Shown: positions 19,001 through 31,209, numbered from the stretch's first letter. The stretch is 64,000 bases of DNA from Acanthosepion esculentum (GCA_964036315.1 OZ038517.1:53039288-53103287), one strand, 5' to 3'. The notes: generated from the letters alone by a model not told the origin. A program made the numbers and translations.

Positions 19001-20099
19001 GCGTTCCGAAATCATGGAGAGACAACACGTCATTTCGAAGCTCCAAGAAATTCACCGATTCCAAGCCTAACTGAAGAAAACGTAAACATTGCTTTATATA
19101 TGTAAGTATATCATAATTCTATTTTTCCCAGGTGGCAATTTGTAAAATCAAATTTATGGCCAGTTTTTTCCTGTGTATTACGAGCGATTTTAAAGACTTG
19201 CCACACCGAAGATGCTTTAATGGTCGTAGATATGGGCTTTTTAGATTTCTAGATATCTCACCGATATAAGCGTTTTTACATTACAAGTGGTTTATTTGAT
19301 AAATACCAGAATCTGAAGTGGTGTTGGATTTATTTTTCTTCCTAATTATATCTCCTATTTTCTTGGACGTCGTGGTAAAACACTAGTATTAGGGGTGACT
19401 AATTTATTTTCAAATTGTTCAGATAGAGTGTTAGAGGAAAGGATTATGAACTGTGTGTTGTTGATATTAGAAATGCTATCGGTCGTGTTTAGTTTTTGGA
19501 TTTGTGGACTTTATGCGATACTAAATCTAACAAAAATCACTTGTGGTCAATTATAGTTAACCATCTTACGGTGTGCTGCATGGAATTAATATACTGCTAC
19601 ATTATTTTTCAATTTATTCGACCCAACTTCCTACGTGGGAGATGCTAAGACCGTGTAATGTTAGAACTACGTTGAAAAACAAACAAACCACGAAGTTAAT
19701 AAACTGACAACGAGTATTATGTTCCAAGATTTTTTTCTAACTTATTTCATTTATTCGCTACCCAATATCAAAATCTGATAGATAGCCATTTTAGTTTATT
19801 GTAATTTGGTCTCTCAAAAAAAGGAACTCGCATGATACACGAGATACATGATAAAATCATTTTTATAAGCGAAAATTTTGAGGTCGCCCTATATACGAGA
19901 TCGCGCGTTACACGAATATATACGGTATGCAAGTTTGATACTAGGCAAAGCAACAGTAATAAGGCCAAAAATATTCACAAAGTGAGAATAGTGTTCACAC
20001 GTAAAAGGGATACAGTCAAATGATTATAGCGTTCCCACTTCAAAATAAGAAAGAAAAATGGCGAATGAAACTGGTTTGGTTTGTTTTGTTTTACGGCAT
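19001..20099. other. unassigned sequence
   Basis: TACGAGATCGCGCGTTACACG near 19895 resembles ends of some mariner-type elements, but I could not find a partner end. No gene seen. Confidence 0.4.
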
Positions 20100-20250
20100 A
20101 TCAAACGCAATGCCGAGAAGATTTTTATTGCTGGTAATATTTTTTCAAAAATGTATTGCTGTTAATATTTTTTTAAATGTATTTCTGGTAATATTTTTTC
20201 AAAAAAGTATTGATGGTAATAATTTTTTACAAACAGATATTGCTGATATT
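20100..20250. repeat. short tandem repeat (~35-40 bp)
   Basis: About four imperfect copies of TATTGCTGGTAATATTTTTTC followed by AAAAATG. The 84-codon frame over it is repeat-derived. Confidence 0.7.
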
Positions 20251-20269
20251 AAAACCTATTTTTACACGA

Positions 20270-20345
20270 TTTGACCCCAGTTTCAGAGTTAACTATTTGC
20301 CTATAGCTGGGACCCTAAGAGGCTCTACCACCCCAGGTCAGGGTG
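20270..20345 (-). repeat. dispersed motif matching 4165-4275
   Basis: The reverse complement reads GGGGTGGTAGAGCCTCTTAG and CCCAGCTATAGGCAAATAGT, close to 4190-4235. Confidence 0.5.
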
Positions 20346-20462
20346 GACCCTGGGAACATTAGCAATTAAGAGGTGGTTCCACACTCCTCAAAACCTCCTG
20401 ATCAGAGGCCTTGCTGTTGGGTGTAGTTATCCAGGACGTGAATGTAGTTTATCGTCCTATCC

Positions 20463-20690
20463 AAGACGAGAGAATATCTGGGGTGAGACACATACAATAA
20501 GATTCTTTTTTAGTTACAGTCTGAAATATTTTGTTTCGAAATGTCAAGGAGGGGAAAACAGTAGTTGAAAGAATTCTGATATCTGAACAGAATTAATTGA
20601 CCAGCAATAAAATAGCAGAGTTACTTCAAATTCGGCAGAGAAGACAGACGCTTTTAATCAAGGATTATTATGTAGTCAGGAAATTTTTAT
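20463..20690. repeat. direct repeat D1, left copy
   Basis: Shares GAAAGAATTCTGATATCTGA and GCAGAGAAGACAGACGCTTTT and the following ATCAAGGATTATTAT with 21868-22070, in the same order and orientation. The copies lie about 1.4 kb apart. Confidence 0.7.
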
Positions 20691-20798
20691 TAGTTAGGAA
20701 GAAATCCAAACATGCGTCCGTATGATTTGTCTATAAATTGCGGGAGGGGGTGTTTTTAGCAGTTTGAAGCGAGCAAAACATTAGAGAAAAATATATAT

Positions 20799-21351
20799 GC
20801 TCAACTTCGGCGCCTTCTTCGTCTCACGTTCTCCACTGACATGAGATGGAAGAACTACACTGAATCAATAGCTACATCTACCGCAAGTAAAGTTGGTTCT
20901 CTTTGTCGCGCCAGAAGGTTTTTCTCGCCTGAATCCATTCTTCAAATCTACAAATTCGACCTTGCATTGAATACTGTTGCCATATATGGTGTGGTGCCCC
21001 CGCTGTTCATCTCGAAATTCACGACAAAATCCAAAGAGAGATATGCAATGTGATTTGTCCTGACCTGGCATCTCGACTCCAGTCACTTTCTCAAAGACAT
21101 GATGTGGCTTCCCTCTGTCTTTTCTCGCACTTCCTGACAGTAGAACTCCCTTCCTCTTACATGCTTCCCTTGCATCTTCAAAAATTTAGATGTAATGTCA
21201 ATCGGCATCTTCTGATGCCTTGATCTTGATCCCCGTCGTCTTTATCCTTTCCTCAAACACCCTTCTTTACTCTTACTTTCACTCTCTGTAACCTCTCCTT
21301 CTTTACTCTTACTGTCACTCTCTTTAACTCCTTGGGTGCTTGGGGCGAAAT
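20799..21351 (+). pseudogene. non-LTR RT C-terminus and 3' end
   Basis: Reads in order: LLRLTFSTDMRWKNYTESIA, KVGSLCRARRFFSPESIL, QIYK, a frame-shifted IQRR equivalent, LQSLSQRHDVASLCLF, then SSYMLPLHLQKFRCNVNRHL. It ends with the LINE tail GTGCTTGGGGCGAAATGCTTA directly before (AT)n. It contains several frameshifts and an internal deletion between the FSH and LPSSY blocks. This is the most complete plus-strand copy of this thumb-to-tail region in the window. Confidence 0.7.
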
Positions 21352-21352
21352 G

Positions 21353-21353
21353 C

Positions 21354-21439
<86 letters not shown>
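21353..21439. repeat. (AT)n(GT)n compound microsatellite
   Basis: It follows the LINE tail without a gap, in the place of a poly(A) tail. Confidence 0.97.
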
Positions 21440-21443
<4 letters not shown>

Positions 21444-21867
21444 CTACACCTGTACTTGTGTACTTACAGCCATTATCTGAAACGTGGGCCTTACATTCTC
21501 GCCTGCGATGTCTGGGAGACTACCGCGCTTACGGTCGGTTGTTTACGTAATAACCTGCCACACGAATTTTTTGACGCTCGCGCATACCAGGCGCATTCGA
21601 CAGCCAGGAGGAGAACAAGGGCAGAGCCTATTTTTCTTTAACACTGCGTTAATCATTCCGGATTTCCGAAAATGGATAGTCCCCTGGCATTTGCCTCCCA
21701 CGAAAACCGAGTTATAACTGCACCACACCACGTGCTACACGCCCTCACTCAGACAGGTCAGTATTAGGAGGGAGAAAAAAAATTTTTTAAATAAAAAAAA
21801 ACAAAACAAGTTGCCAATTAGGAATTACGAGTACTTTAAAAGTCTTAGGGTAACAAGCACCCCGTGT
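21440..21867. other. unassigned sequence
   Basis: Frames of 60-100 codons overlap one another on both strands here, but none shows a known motif. Confidence 0.4.
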
Positions 21868-22070
21868 GACAAACGCAGAGTGAGACCCATACAATGAGAT
21901 ACTTTGTTACTTATAGTTTTAATATTTTGTTTCGAAGAATCAAGGGAGGAACAGTAGCTGAAAGAATTCTGATATCTGAACAGTAATAATTGAGTTTTTT
22001 AAATTCTGCAGAGAAGACAGACGCTTTTTAATCAAGGATTATTATATATTTATCGCAGTCAGGAAATTAG
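21868..22070. repeat. direct repeat D1, right copy
   Basis: See 20463-20690. Confidence 0.7.
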
Positions 22071-22410
22071 TAATTCTTTCTCGTTATTGATGAGCAATTA
22101 TTTATTTGTTACGGAGATTAACAATAATTAAAGAGTAAGACAAATTACTGCTGGGCTGAGATGTGTGTAGGCGTTTGCTCAAATAAAGATTTGAGTCTGA
22201 ATAATGAACACAAAAAACCTTTCTCAGGATTGTAATGCAACGGTGAAACCAGAATATATCCTGGTCAGTAGGCACCAAATGTGAAGTGCTATTAAAAGGT
22301 TCTCTGCTCCCAACCCCCACACTTCCCAAAACCAGTATTCTGATGTTTGGTCGTTGCGTGCGGAATAGACGGGCCAGTACGGCTATTTAATCGTTGATTA
22401 TTTTACCAAC
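22071..22410. other. unassigned sequence
   Basis: No supportable feature. Confidence 0.4.
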
Positions 22411-22414
22411 CTAC

Positions 22415-22459
<45 letters not shown>
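22411..22459. repeat. (ACT)n microsatellite
   Basis: About 16 ACT units. Confidence 0.97.
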
Positions 22460-22724
22460 TTCAAGATGCCCCGTTTATTTTATTTTCCACTTTCGTCAAC
22501 CTTATCCTTCTCTTCTTTTGTTCTGAAATTAAATTAACATTGAGCGAATTTTCTAACCTACCATTTTATTCTAACCTCCTCGTCTATTCTGGATGCAGGG
22601 TACAGACTTTGGGACTCTTATTTGTTGCCGTTTGCTGTTGTCCTCAGTGTACACTTTTATATTCACCTACGCCCTATCGCTAATATTGAGCACTTAATAC
22701 CTCATGATATAGCATACCTTAAAA

Positions 22725-22726
<2 letters not shown>

Positions 22727-22771
<45 letters not shown>
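22727..22771. repeat. (AT)n microsatellite
   Basis: AT run followed by GTGTGTG. Confidence 0.97.
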
Positions 22772-22776
<5 letters not shown>

Positions 22777-22779
22777 GTG

Positions 22780-22966
22780 TGTCATCCATCAGTCTCGAGA
22801 GACCTTGGAGCTGCGCCCAAAGAGTTATGCCTCAGCTGCTGATGGCGGCGCAGTATTTGTTATGGCTGTACAGGCCCACAGGGGAGTGAAAATCTCGATT
22901 GTAATGAATGCATGTGCAGACGCTCTCCCTCAATGTGGTCATGTTGTTTTCTTTCCTTCTCCCCCG
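22780..22966. other. GC-richer unassigned segment
   Basis: Begins GTCATCCATCAGTCTCGAGA, with AGCTGCGCC and GATGGCGGCGCAG. It may be part of a SINE, because SINE-like bodies in this window also sit beside (AT)n, but I found no second copy here. Confidence 0.3.
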
Positions 22967-25900
22967 GCATTGTCGATTATCATTCATTTTTGAGAACCAT
23001 TTCTTTCATCTTATTTCTCTTGCTTTTTATCGCAACTGCCAGATTGTTAAGTAGTATTAGATGTAATAGTAATCGAATATCTTAGCTGAAGCCTTGTCGA
23101 TTATCATTCATTTTTTACTAGTATTTCTTTCATCTTATTTCTCTTGCTTTTTATCGCAACTGCCAGATTGTTAAGTAGTATTAGATGTAATAGTAATCGA
23201 ATATCTTAACTGAAGCATTGTGGATTATTATTAATTTTTGACTAGTATTTCTTTCATCTTATTTCTCTTGCTTTTTATCGCAACTGCCAGATTGTTAAGT
23301 AGTATTAGATGTAATAGTAATCGAATATCTTAACTGAAGCATTGTGGATTATTATTCATTTTTGACTAGTATTTCTTTCATCTTATTTCTCTTGCTTTTT
23401 ATCGCAACTGCCAGATTGTTAAGTAGTATTAGATGTAATAGTAATCGAATATCTTAACTGAAGCATTGTGGATTATTATTCATTTTTGACTAGTATTTCT
23501 TTCATCTTATTTCTCTTGCTTTTTATCGCAACTGCCAGATTGTTAAGTAGTATTAGATGTAATAGTAATCGAATATCTTAACTGAAGCATTGTGGATTAT
23601 TATTCATTTTTGACTAGTATTTCTTTCATCTTATTTCTCTTGCTTTTTATCGCAACTGCCAGATTGTTAAGTAGTATTAGATGTAATAGTAATCGAATAT
23701 CTTAACTGAAGCATTGTGGATTATTATTCATTTTTGACTAGTATTTCTTTCATCTTATTTCTCTTGCTTTTTATCGTAACTGCCAGATTGTTAAGTAGTA
23801 TTAGATGTAATAGTAATCGAATATCTTAACTGAAGCATTGTGGATTATTATTCATTTTTGACTAGTATTTCTTTCATCTTATTTCTCTTGCTTTTTATCG
23901 CAACTGCCAGATTGTTAAGTAGTATTAGATGTAATAGTAATCGAATATCTTAACTGAAGCATTGTGGATTATTATTCATTTTTGACTAGTATTTCTTTCA
24001 TCTTATTTCTCTTGCTTTTTATCGCAACTGCCAGATTGTTAAGTAGTATTAGATGTAATAGTAATCGAATATCTTAACTGAAGCATTGTGGATTATTATT
24101 CATTTTTGACTAGTATTTCTTTCATCTTATTTCTCTTGCTTTTTATCGCAACTGCCAGATTGTTAAGTAGTATTAGATGTAATAGTAATCGAATATCTTA
24201 GCTGTAGCCTTGTCGATTATCATTCATTTTTGACTAGTATTTCTTTCATCTTATTTCTCTTGCTTTTTATCGCAACTCCCAGATTGTTAAGTAGTATTAG
24301 ATGTAATAGTAATCGAATATCTGAGCTGTAGCCTTGTTGATTATTATTCATTTTTGACTAGTATTTCTTTCATCTTATTTCTTTTGCTTTTTATCGTAAC
24401 TCCCCGATTGTTAAGTTTTTTTTTTCTTTAAGCTTTTCAGCCCAAGCACGGAAGAGCTTGCAGAGAGTGGGAGCAACAGTAAAGAGGCGTGAAAAAGGAA
24501 AGGATGAAGAGAAGGACGTGGAATAGATCAAAGCATCTGGTGATGTCGATTGACATTGCATTTGAATAGTTGGAGATTATAGCTATCAGGGAAGCAAGTA
24601 AGAGGAAGGGAGTTCACCGACGGGAAGTGTGAGACATGAAGCTATTGGAGTAGAAGAGACGGCTACATTTAACCGTTTCGACAGTGAAAAGGTGGGACTG
24701 AGATGCCGACCTAGTGGCACGTTCAAATTCATGAAGTTTGGGAACTAGCGAAAGTAGCTCGTCGGTGCACTTACCATGAAAGTATTTGTAGAAAAGACAG
24801 AGAGAGGCGACGCGAATATCATATCTGAAGCCTTGTCGATTATCATTCATTTTTGACTAGTATTTCTTTCATCTTATTTCTCTTGCCTTTTATCGCAACT
24901 GCCAGATTGTTAAGTAGTATTAGATGTAATAGTAATCGAATATCTTAGTTGAAGCCTTGTTGATTATCATTCATTTTTGACTAGTATTTCTTTCATCTTA
25001 TTTCTCTTGCTTTTTATCGCAACTCCCAGATTGTTAAGTAGTATTAGATGTAATAGTAATCGAATATCTTAGCTGAAGCCTTGTCGATTATCATTCATTT
25101 TTGACTGGTATTTCTTTCATGTTATTTCTCTTGCTTTTTATCGCAACTCCCAGATTGTTAAGTAGTATTAGATGTAATAGTAATCGAATATCTTAGCTGA
25201 AGCCTTGTTGATTATCATTCATTTTTTACTAGTATTTCTTTCATCTTATTTCTCTTGTTTTTTATCGCAACTGCCAGATTGTTAAGTAGTATTAGATGTA
25301 ATAGTAATCGAATATCTTAGCTGAAGCCTTGTCGATTATCATTCATTTTTTACTAGTATTTCTTTCATCTTATTTCTCTTGCTTTTTATCGCAACTCTCA
25401 GAATGTTAAGTAGTATTAGATGTAATAGTAATCGAATATCTTAGCTGTACCCTTGTCGATTATCATTCATTTTTGACTAGTATTTCTTTCATCTTATTTC
25501 TCTTGCTTTTTATCGCAACTGCCAGATTGTTAAGTAGTATTAGATGTAATAGTAATCGAATATCTTAGCTGAAGCCTTGTTGATTATCATTCATTTTTTA
25601 CTAGTATTTCTTTCATCTTATTTCTCTTGCTTTTTATCGCAACTCTCAGAATGTTAAGTAGTATTAGATGTAATAGTAATCGAATATCTTAGCTGAAACC
25701 TTGTCGATTATCATTCATTTTTGACTAGTATTTCTTTCATCTTATTTCTCTTGCTTTTTATCGCAACTCCCAGATTGTTAAGTAGTATTAGATGTAATAG
25801 TAATCGAATATCTTAGCTGAAGCCTTGTTGATTATCATTCATTTTTTACTAGTATTTCTTTCATCTTATTTCTCTTGCTTTTTATCGCAACTCTCAGAAT

Positions 25901-26085
25901 GTTAAGTAGTATTAGATGTAATAGTAATCGAATATCTTAGCTGAAGCCTTGTCGACTATTATTCATTTTTTACTAGTATTTCTTTCATCTTATTTCTCTT
26001 GCTTTTCGTCGCAACTCAGAGACTGTTAAGCAGTATTAGATATAATATTCATCGAATGTCTTAGACAATGCATAGCCATTATTAA
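22967..26085. repeat. 124-bp satellite array (~22 copies), interrupted
   Basis: Unit markers: CATTCATTTTTGACTAGTAT, TTATTTCTCTTGC, TTAAGTAGTATTAGATGTAA. TTAAGTAGTATTAG falls at 23047, 23171, 23295, 23419 and 23543, a strict 124-bp step. Copies at about 23220-24180 share GAAGCATTGTGGATTATTATTC and are nearly identical, marking a recently homogenised block. Outer copies carry GCCTTGTCGATTATCATTC and more changes. A LINE fragment (24411-24826) splits the array. No promoter or coding content seen. Confidence 0.95.
24411..24826 (-). mobile_element. 5'-truncated LINE inserted in the 124-bp array
   Basis: The minus strand reads VASLCLFYKYFHGKCTDELL, LVPKLHEFERATRS, HLFTVETVKCSRLFYSNSF and, in a shifted frame, SLP-like and KCNVNR-like blocks. 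It ends in a GTGCTTGGGCTGAAAAGCTT tail and an A-run (T9 on the plus strand at 24417). The 5' end is truncated inside the thumb region. About 23 bp of the satellite unit is missing at the junction, and both sides share GAATATC-like sequence. Confidence 0.8.
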
Positions 26086-27109
26086 TTTCCAGCTCGTCGT
26101 CATTTTCTGTTTCTATAGTGCATGATAATTATTCAAACGAATTTCACACCTCTTCGTATTATAGTTTATTCACTTATTTAGAGGTTTCGTCATCACTTCT
26201 TGGAGAACGTTGTAAGTGAGGTCTCGGGCAAGAAACAAGGTTTCTTCGTTTCAAATCGTCTAACTACTTCTGTTGGCACGAAAAAAATATTTCCACGAAT
26301 TTTTATTGATAGCACTCATATGTAGTCACTTCTTACTCCACATCAACACCTGGCGACGTCTACTTTATCATGTGATTCTAGGAGGTGACGTGTCTGGTTT
26401 TAATCCCGCCAGAAATGTGGAAAACACTTTGATCATTCCAGCCATAATTAATATATAGCCTTGTTGCTGAGTACGATGTCTGTCATTAAATCATATTTTT
26501 AATATTAACGAAAAATAGCCTACCTATGGCAATCACGTTTTAATCCATATTCCGTTTACTACACTCGACGCCTGAAGCTTTCTTCAAGTCCTATTTTTTG
26601 TTCAGAATCGGTTGCTCCATCACATTCTCCTTAATCTCGCCCACAATCAGATTTCTTTTTTCAACGGTGATTTTAATTCTGGGAAAACCCATAGATCACA
26701 GGATGCCAACTTTGAGGGGTTAAGTGTGGTTCTGACAGATCAGGCTGGTGCGATGTTTGGTCAGATAACTCTGTAGGAGACGTGGACAATGAGCAGTTGA
26801 AATATACTAAACGGATGGATACTGACTGCTGACAGCACGCATGATGTTCTGTTTGCTGAAGGCTTTCCACGACGTAGAAACACATGTGTTCAACATATTT
26901 TCCCAGCCAAAATCTGAAGCGTTGGTTCCAAAATTTCATTAAATTACCCCTGAAAACCTTCTCCATCGTTCGAATATTTCTGCGGACGCATGTTCACATT
27001 TGAAGTAAAACCTGATGCATTCGCAGTAAATGCGTCGGTCACACAGTACACTGACTCAATCAGGCGTAACTCAGTGCTGGGTGAGTTGCCCTACAGGAGA
27101 GTTCTTTTT
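26086..27109. other. unassigned sequence
   Basis: Frames of 61 codons (26273, plus) and 97 codons (26966, minus) show no known motif. No repeats recognised. Confidence 0.45.
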
Positions 27110-27976
27110 TCCTGATTTCCCCAACCGTTTTTTTAATCATTTCACTCCAAGCAAGGCGGAAATGCCACTAACACGCAGGGGCTTATGGGGAGGGAAAGTG
27201 AAAGAGAAGACTTAAATTAGGGAGGATTGAGGAAAGAACAAAAGATGTACGGGATTCAAGAAGATAGAAATGCCGTTGTATTTCAATTTTTGCTGATTGT
27301 AGTTTTCAGAGAAGCAAATAAACGAGGGGAGTTCCACAAGTGGGAAGTACGAGAAAAAAACTGTTGGTGTAGAAGTGGCAGTTGCATTTAACTGTTTCAA
27401 CAATGAACGGGTGGGACCTAGATGACAATCTGGTATGTTTAACTTCATGTATCCGGTGTACCAGGGAAAAAAGTACGCCAGAACAGTTGCTATGAAAATC
27501 TTCGTAGAAAAAACAGCGGGAAGCCACGTCACGTCACGTCGGTATTTACTAGCCCCCTCTCCACGAGGGTAGATATGGCACAAGGCCAAGTTCAACGTGG
27601 AACATCCGAGCCCCTAGGCTCGGCCAAAAATTCCCCGTAGAACCCGCATAAACGGGATCGGGTTGGTCTACATCCCCGAACGAGACTCTGCCGTTTGGCA
27701 TAGCCTCGGTCGGGTTCCTCTCTGCCCGAAGGCAGAGAGTTCGACCGTATAGCTGAAAAGATTTCAGTTAGTCTCACGTCACGTCATATCGATTACATTA
27801 CAGATTCTTCTTTGGATTATGTCAATAATCTCGAGCACTAGACCAGATATGGCAGTATTCAATGAATGGTAGATTTGTGCTAGAGGGATCTTCAAAATCC
27901 TGGAATATTTTCCACAAAGACCTCTTTCTGCGGTAATGAAACTAATATTCCCACTAATACCAAATGTTGTTTGCAT
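27110..27976 (-). pseudogene. LINE RT C-terminus split by an insertion
   Basis: From 27976 downward the minus strand reads AERGLCGKYSRILKIPLAQI and IIDIIQRRICNVIDMT. After the inserted segment (27538-27775) it resumes DVASRCFFYEDFHSNCSGVL, LVHRIHEVKHTRLSSRSHPF and VETVKCN. It ends with a tail carrying CCTTGCTTGGAGTGAAATGA then TTAAAAAA near 27122. Stops and shifts are present. About 15 codons expected between CNVI.. and ..DVAS are missing. Confidence 0.7.
27538..27775. mobile_element. ~240-bp insertion inside the LINE
   Basis: Flanked on both sides by CACGTCACGTC-like direct repeats (27528-27540 and 27774-27786), consistent with a target duplication. GC-rich, with hairpins CCGAGCCCCTAGGCTCGG (27605-27622) and CTCTCTGCCCGAAGGCAGAGAG (27718-27739). 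No frame of interest. It may be a SINE of a type I do not recognise. Confidence 0.5.
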
Positions 27977-28227
27977 TTTTCTGTTGCCTCCACCGACACT
28001 TTATACAACTTGCCACGTCACTGTGTGCTGTTTTCATCCACAAACTAAAACTTGCCCTTCAACCACGTTTTCCCCTTTGACTTTTGTTGTCAGCTCAACA
28101 CTTTTTAGGTGACGAAGGATTTGATTAATGGATGCGAACAATAGCGCTTTCACATCAATCATAGAAACTTACAGGTCAAAAAAGTCTCAACATGATTTAT
28201 GAGCCTTGACTATTTCTTTATTCTTTT

Positions 28228-28229
<2 letters not shown>
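27977..28229. other. unassigned sequence
   Basis: Nothing recognised. Confidence 0.4.

Positions 28230-28261
<32 letters not shown>
28230..28261. repeat. (GT)n microsatellite
   Basis: About 16 GT units. Confidence 0.96.
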
Positions 28262-28265
<4 letters not shown>

Positions 28266-28659
28266 ACTTGACAAGTTAAACATTTCAGATACAATACTTG
28301 AAGAATAGATATTGGCTGAGAAAAATGTATTTTTTTCTTTTTTTTTTAGTTCGCTTTGTTTGACTAAAATTGTCGAGATAAGTTTACACGCAGAAGTGCT
28401 GTTTTCCCTTCAAAATTATCGAAAAAAATATCTTACCAAATTAATTTCTTCTGTATGATAATTTAATTGTGTTGTTAAACAATTTGTTTTTTTTTTTTTA
28501 CTATCCCTAACTTTATTCTACAAATTTCGTTGATTTAAAAAAAATAATAATTTATTTGTTGTGAACGCATTGTTACTTTTTCGGCTGATTTTAATTGGGC
28601 AGATTACCGTTCATATACGTTGAGACACTGCGGCTCACGTGATAAATTTACATGATAAA
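28262..28659. other. unassigned AT-rich sequence
   Basis: Poly(T) runs only. Confidence 0.4.
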
Positions 28660-29400
28660 TACTTTAAATAAACAATCTCTGATAGAGTTTAAACAATTCT
28701 GTTGTAAATTCTCAAGAACAAAGAAAATGTATAACTTCACTTTCGTATGTTGAAGTTTTATTAAAATTCTAATCTCACCCTTTTAAAACAATAAACATTG
28801 TTGAGGAGTGAAGGTAGTTAAAATAAGAGCGGTGTTTCCTTTTGAAACTGTTCTTTTTTTACAGGCACAAAAATCCATATTTTTCAAATAATCTTTTCTC
28901 CAAACAAAAAAAAAAAAAATCCAAAATCCCCTAAACATATGCTGGAAATGAATTCATACATTTTTTTTTCGTTCTTGATAATTTACAACAAATATAAACA
29001 CTACTTATTTAATTAGATTGTTTATTTACAAGAATAATTGTATATTTAAAGCATTAAAATCTAGTACGATTAGAATGCAATGCAATATTTATTATTTACC
29101 AATTAATAAAGAAATAAATGTGAAAATGTTTTATTCATAAGTTTATAAACATTTACAAAATTATTAGAATATGTGAACCAACTATAAAAAAATCGTTATT
29201 TTTACCATTTTATAAAATTTGGATCAATTGGCAATTAGCCGATGTTCTACCATCTCAACAAACAATCTAATAGTGTTTATTAGTGTTATTGTCAATTCTC
29301 AAAAACAAAGAAAATATATAAATTCCCTTTCATGTGTTTAGGCTTTATCAAAATTCTAATCATCGCTTTTTAAAACAATAAACATTGCCGAGTTTGTTTG
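28660..29400 (-). repeat. dispersed AT-rich repeat R3, copies 2 and 3
   Basis: AATTCTCAAGAACAAAGAAAAT and TTAAAACAATAAACATTG occur at about 28706-28800 and again at 29295-29395. The TTTTTCGTTCTTGATAATTT version at 28963 lies between them in the other orientation. It is a fold-back or nested arrangement of the family seen at 18340. Confidence 0.55.
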
Positions 29401-29439
29401 TTTTTTCACAATAATGTACAAGGCCCGGTTAACTCTAGG

Positions 29440-29570
29440 CATGAACAGTTAAAATTGTAGTGATCAGGGAAACATCCTCTTGGGAGTCTGTTCCACAGGA
29501 CGGTGGTTCGCGGGAAGCGGTTGTGCTTTTTGAAATGCTTTTGTTTAGGACTTTAACTTGTTCTGGAAAG
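29440..29570 (-). pseudogene. LINE RT C-terminus, second LINE family
   Basis: The minus strand reads HNRFPRTTVLWNRLPRGCFP then DHYNFN, the family ending R....LWN.LP..CFP..YN. It resembles the plus-strand fragment at 42240-42330 (LPRRCFPEPYNLNNFKFRFN) more than the first LINE family. Confidence 0.6.
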
Positions 29571-30160
29571 ATGTCTATTGATGTTTTATTTTCATGGTAA
29601 AGATTAAATTTCTTTGAATTGCTGTAAGCCGAGGCTATTTCTTCTTATTTCCTTATTTTTTCTTCTTCCTCTTTTAGATGTAAATCTAAGTTTTACGAAA
29701 AAAAAATTACACTGTTTTTTACTTCCATTTTATTAAGTTCGAAAAATAATATCCGATTTTATAATCAATTTTTATTCCTGAATTAATGTATTTGAGCAGT
29801 GTTTAAATCAGTCAAAATCGGAACCCTGAACATCTATATATTTCTGCCATCAAGTTACGAGGATTATTTGTGCCTTTACAATAAAACTCTATAAGTGTGA
29901 ACGCTAATAAATCTTTGAATGCATCTTCTTTGCAACGGAATCTCTTTTGCCTTAACCCCTTCCCAGCCAATTATTTTGGGAAAAACGTTTCATTTTCAGA
30001 TGGATTTTTTATTTGCTTTTAATATAGTAAAAAAGAAACTGAGACATGTAGCGGACCGTGCGGGTGAAGATGTGAAGAGATATCAGAAGGTTAAACTTTC
30101 CTGCTGGCCGGTCCAGCTACATGAGAATGTCGGACTTTAATTAAGTCCGAAGAAGACAAA
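29571..30160. other. unassigned sequence
   Basis: A 73-codon plus frame at 29919 has no known motif. Confidence 0.4.
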
Positions 30161-30700
30161 GAGAACAAACAAGGCCGATATACATGGGTAAACAAATATA
30201 TATTAATAACAAAACAAGTTAAACAAAGACATGGACTGTTACATAGAGTTTGTATGGAGAAATTATGTGTGTGTGTTGTGAGTGTTCGTACGTACGTGTA
30301 TTGTTCTTAGCGTGTTCCCAGAATTTGGGAAACGCTGTATCTGTGAGAGGTCACATATTGGCCTAAGTGGAAAAAGAGAGATTTTACCTCGCCTCCGCGC
30401 GAGGTAGCGGCCCAAGGCCTAAGTCGAAAAAAAGCGATTTTACCTCATATCCACGCGAGATGGCGGCCCAAGGCCTGAGTCGGAAAAGAGAGAGAGAGAG
30501 AAGGGTCAGCCAGTATTTATAGCCAGGGGAGAGAGACCACTGTTGAATGATTAAGGAGCTAACTGCGACAAGCACCTTGAAGTACCCGAACGGTGGCTAA
30601 CCCCTCTACTAGACGTATAGGTTGACAACTGGACTCGTTTCAAGCTCAGAAGGGCATAAAAAGAATCAAAATCGTTTGTAGCTGGGGTTTTTTATCGTTG
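30161..30700. other. possible retroelement terminal region with a small duplication
   Basis: A ~57-62 bp unit (GGCCTAAGTGGAAAAAGAGAG.. ACCTCGCCTCCGCGCGAGGT) is repeated at 30360, 30416 and partly 30473. The CpG-rich palindrome CCTCGCCTCCGCGCGAGG is changed in the second copy. No coding content. Confidence 0.4.
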
Positions 30701-31089
30701 TGTTTTGGACGTGTTTATTCGTCTCTGTTTGTTACTCTCGTTAAAGACGTATATGACACATCTACGCCAGGGAAACGGTTAAAAGATGATTGACAAAAAT
30801 GGTAATCAGTATGCGAGATATCAATGGGATATAGTGGAAGTGACAAAGCTTCGTAACCAAAGCCGGCGATCATCTGCAGCGTCATCCTGTCAACATGTGG
30901 CCAAGCACTGTCCTCAAGCAGAACTGAACCTCGTCGATTAACCAGTGCAGGTTGCATTTTTCTTATCGAAATGTGCATTTCATGCAGTTGCTGGCACTAG
31001 CTTCGGTCGTGATTCTCTGGGTAGATTCCAGAAAGCTGTAATGGCTAACGCCAATGGCGGAACAGCAAACAGTCACCATAATCTTCTGT
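30701..31089. other. unassigned sequence
   Basis: No supportable gene; overlapping frames on both strands lack motifs. Confidence 0.4.
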
Positions 31090-31209
31090 TGGCGCAATTT
31101 CGGTTTGAGAAAGTGTTTCGGCCCTTCGTCATATTCAAACCACTGAGTCAATCATTTACGATTGTCATAAAAGATCGATTTCTCATCACAAGTTCGATCA
31201 AGAAATGTA

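Noticed and set aside
19890..19925. Transposon terminal repeat (CGAGATCGCGCGTTACACG)
   Set aside because: I could not find a matching inverted end within several kilobases.
22622..22993. 123-codon plus-strand frame
   Set aside because: It crosses an (AT)n tract, contains no domain, and ends at the start of the 124-bp satellite.
22967..26085. CRISPR-like spacing of the 124-bp repeat
   Set aside because: Same reason: the whole unit is repeated, with no unique spacers.
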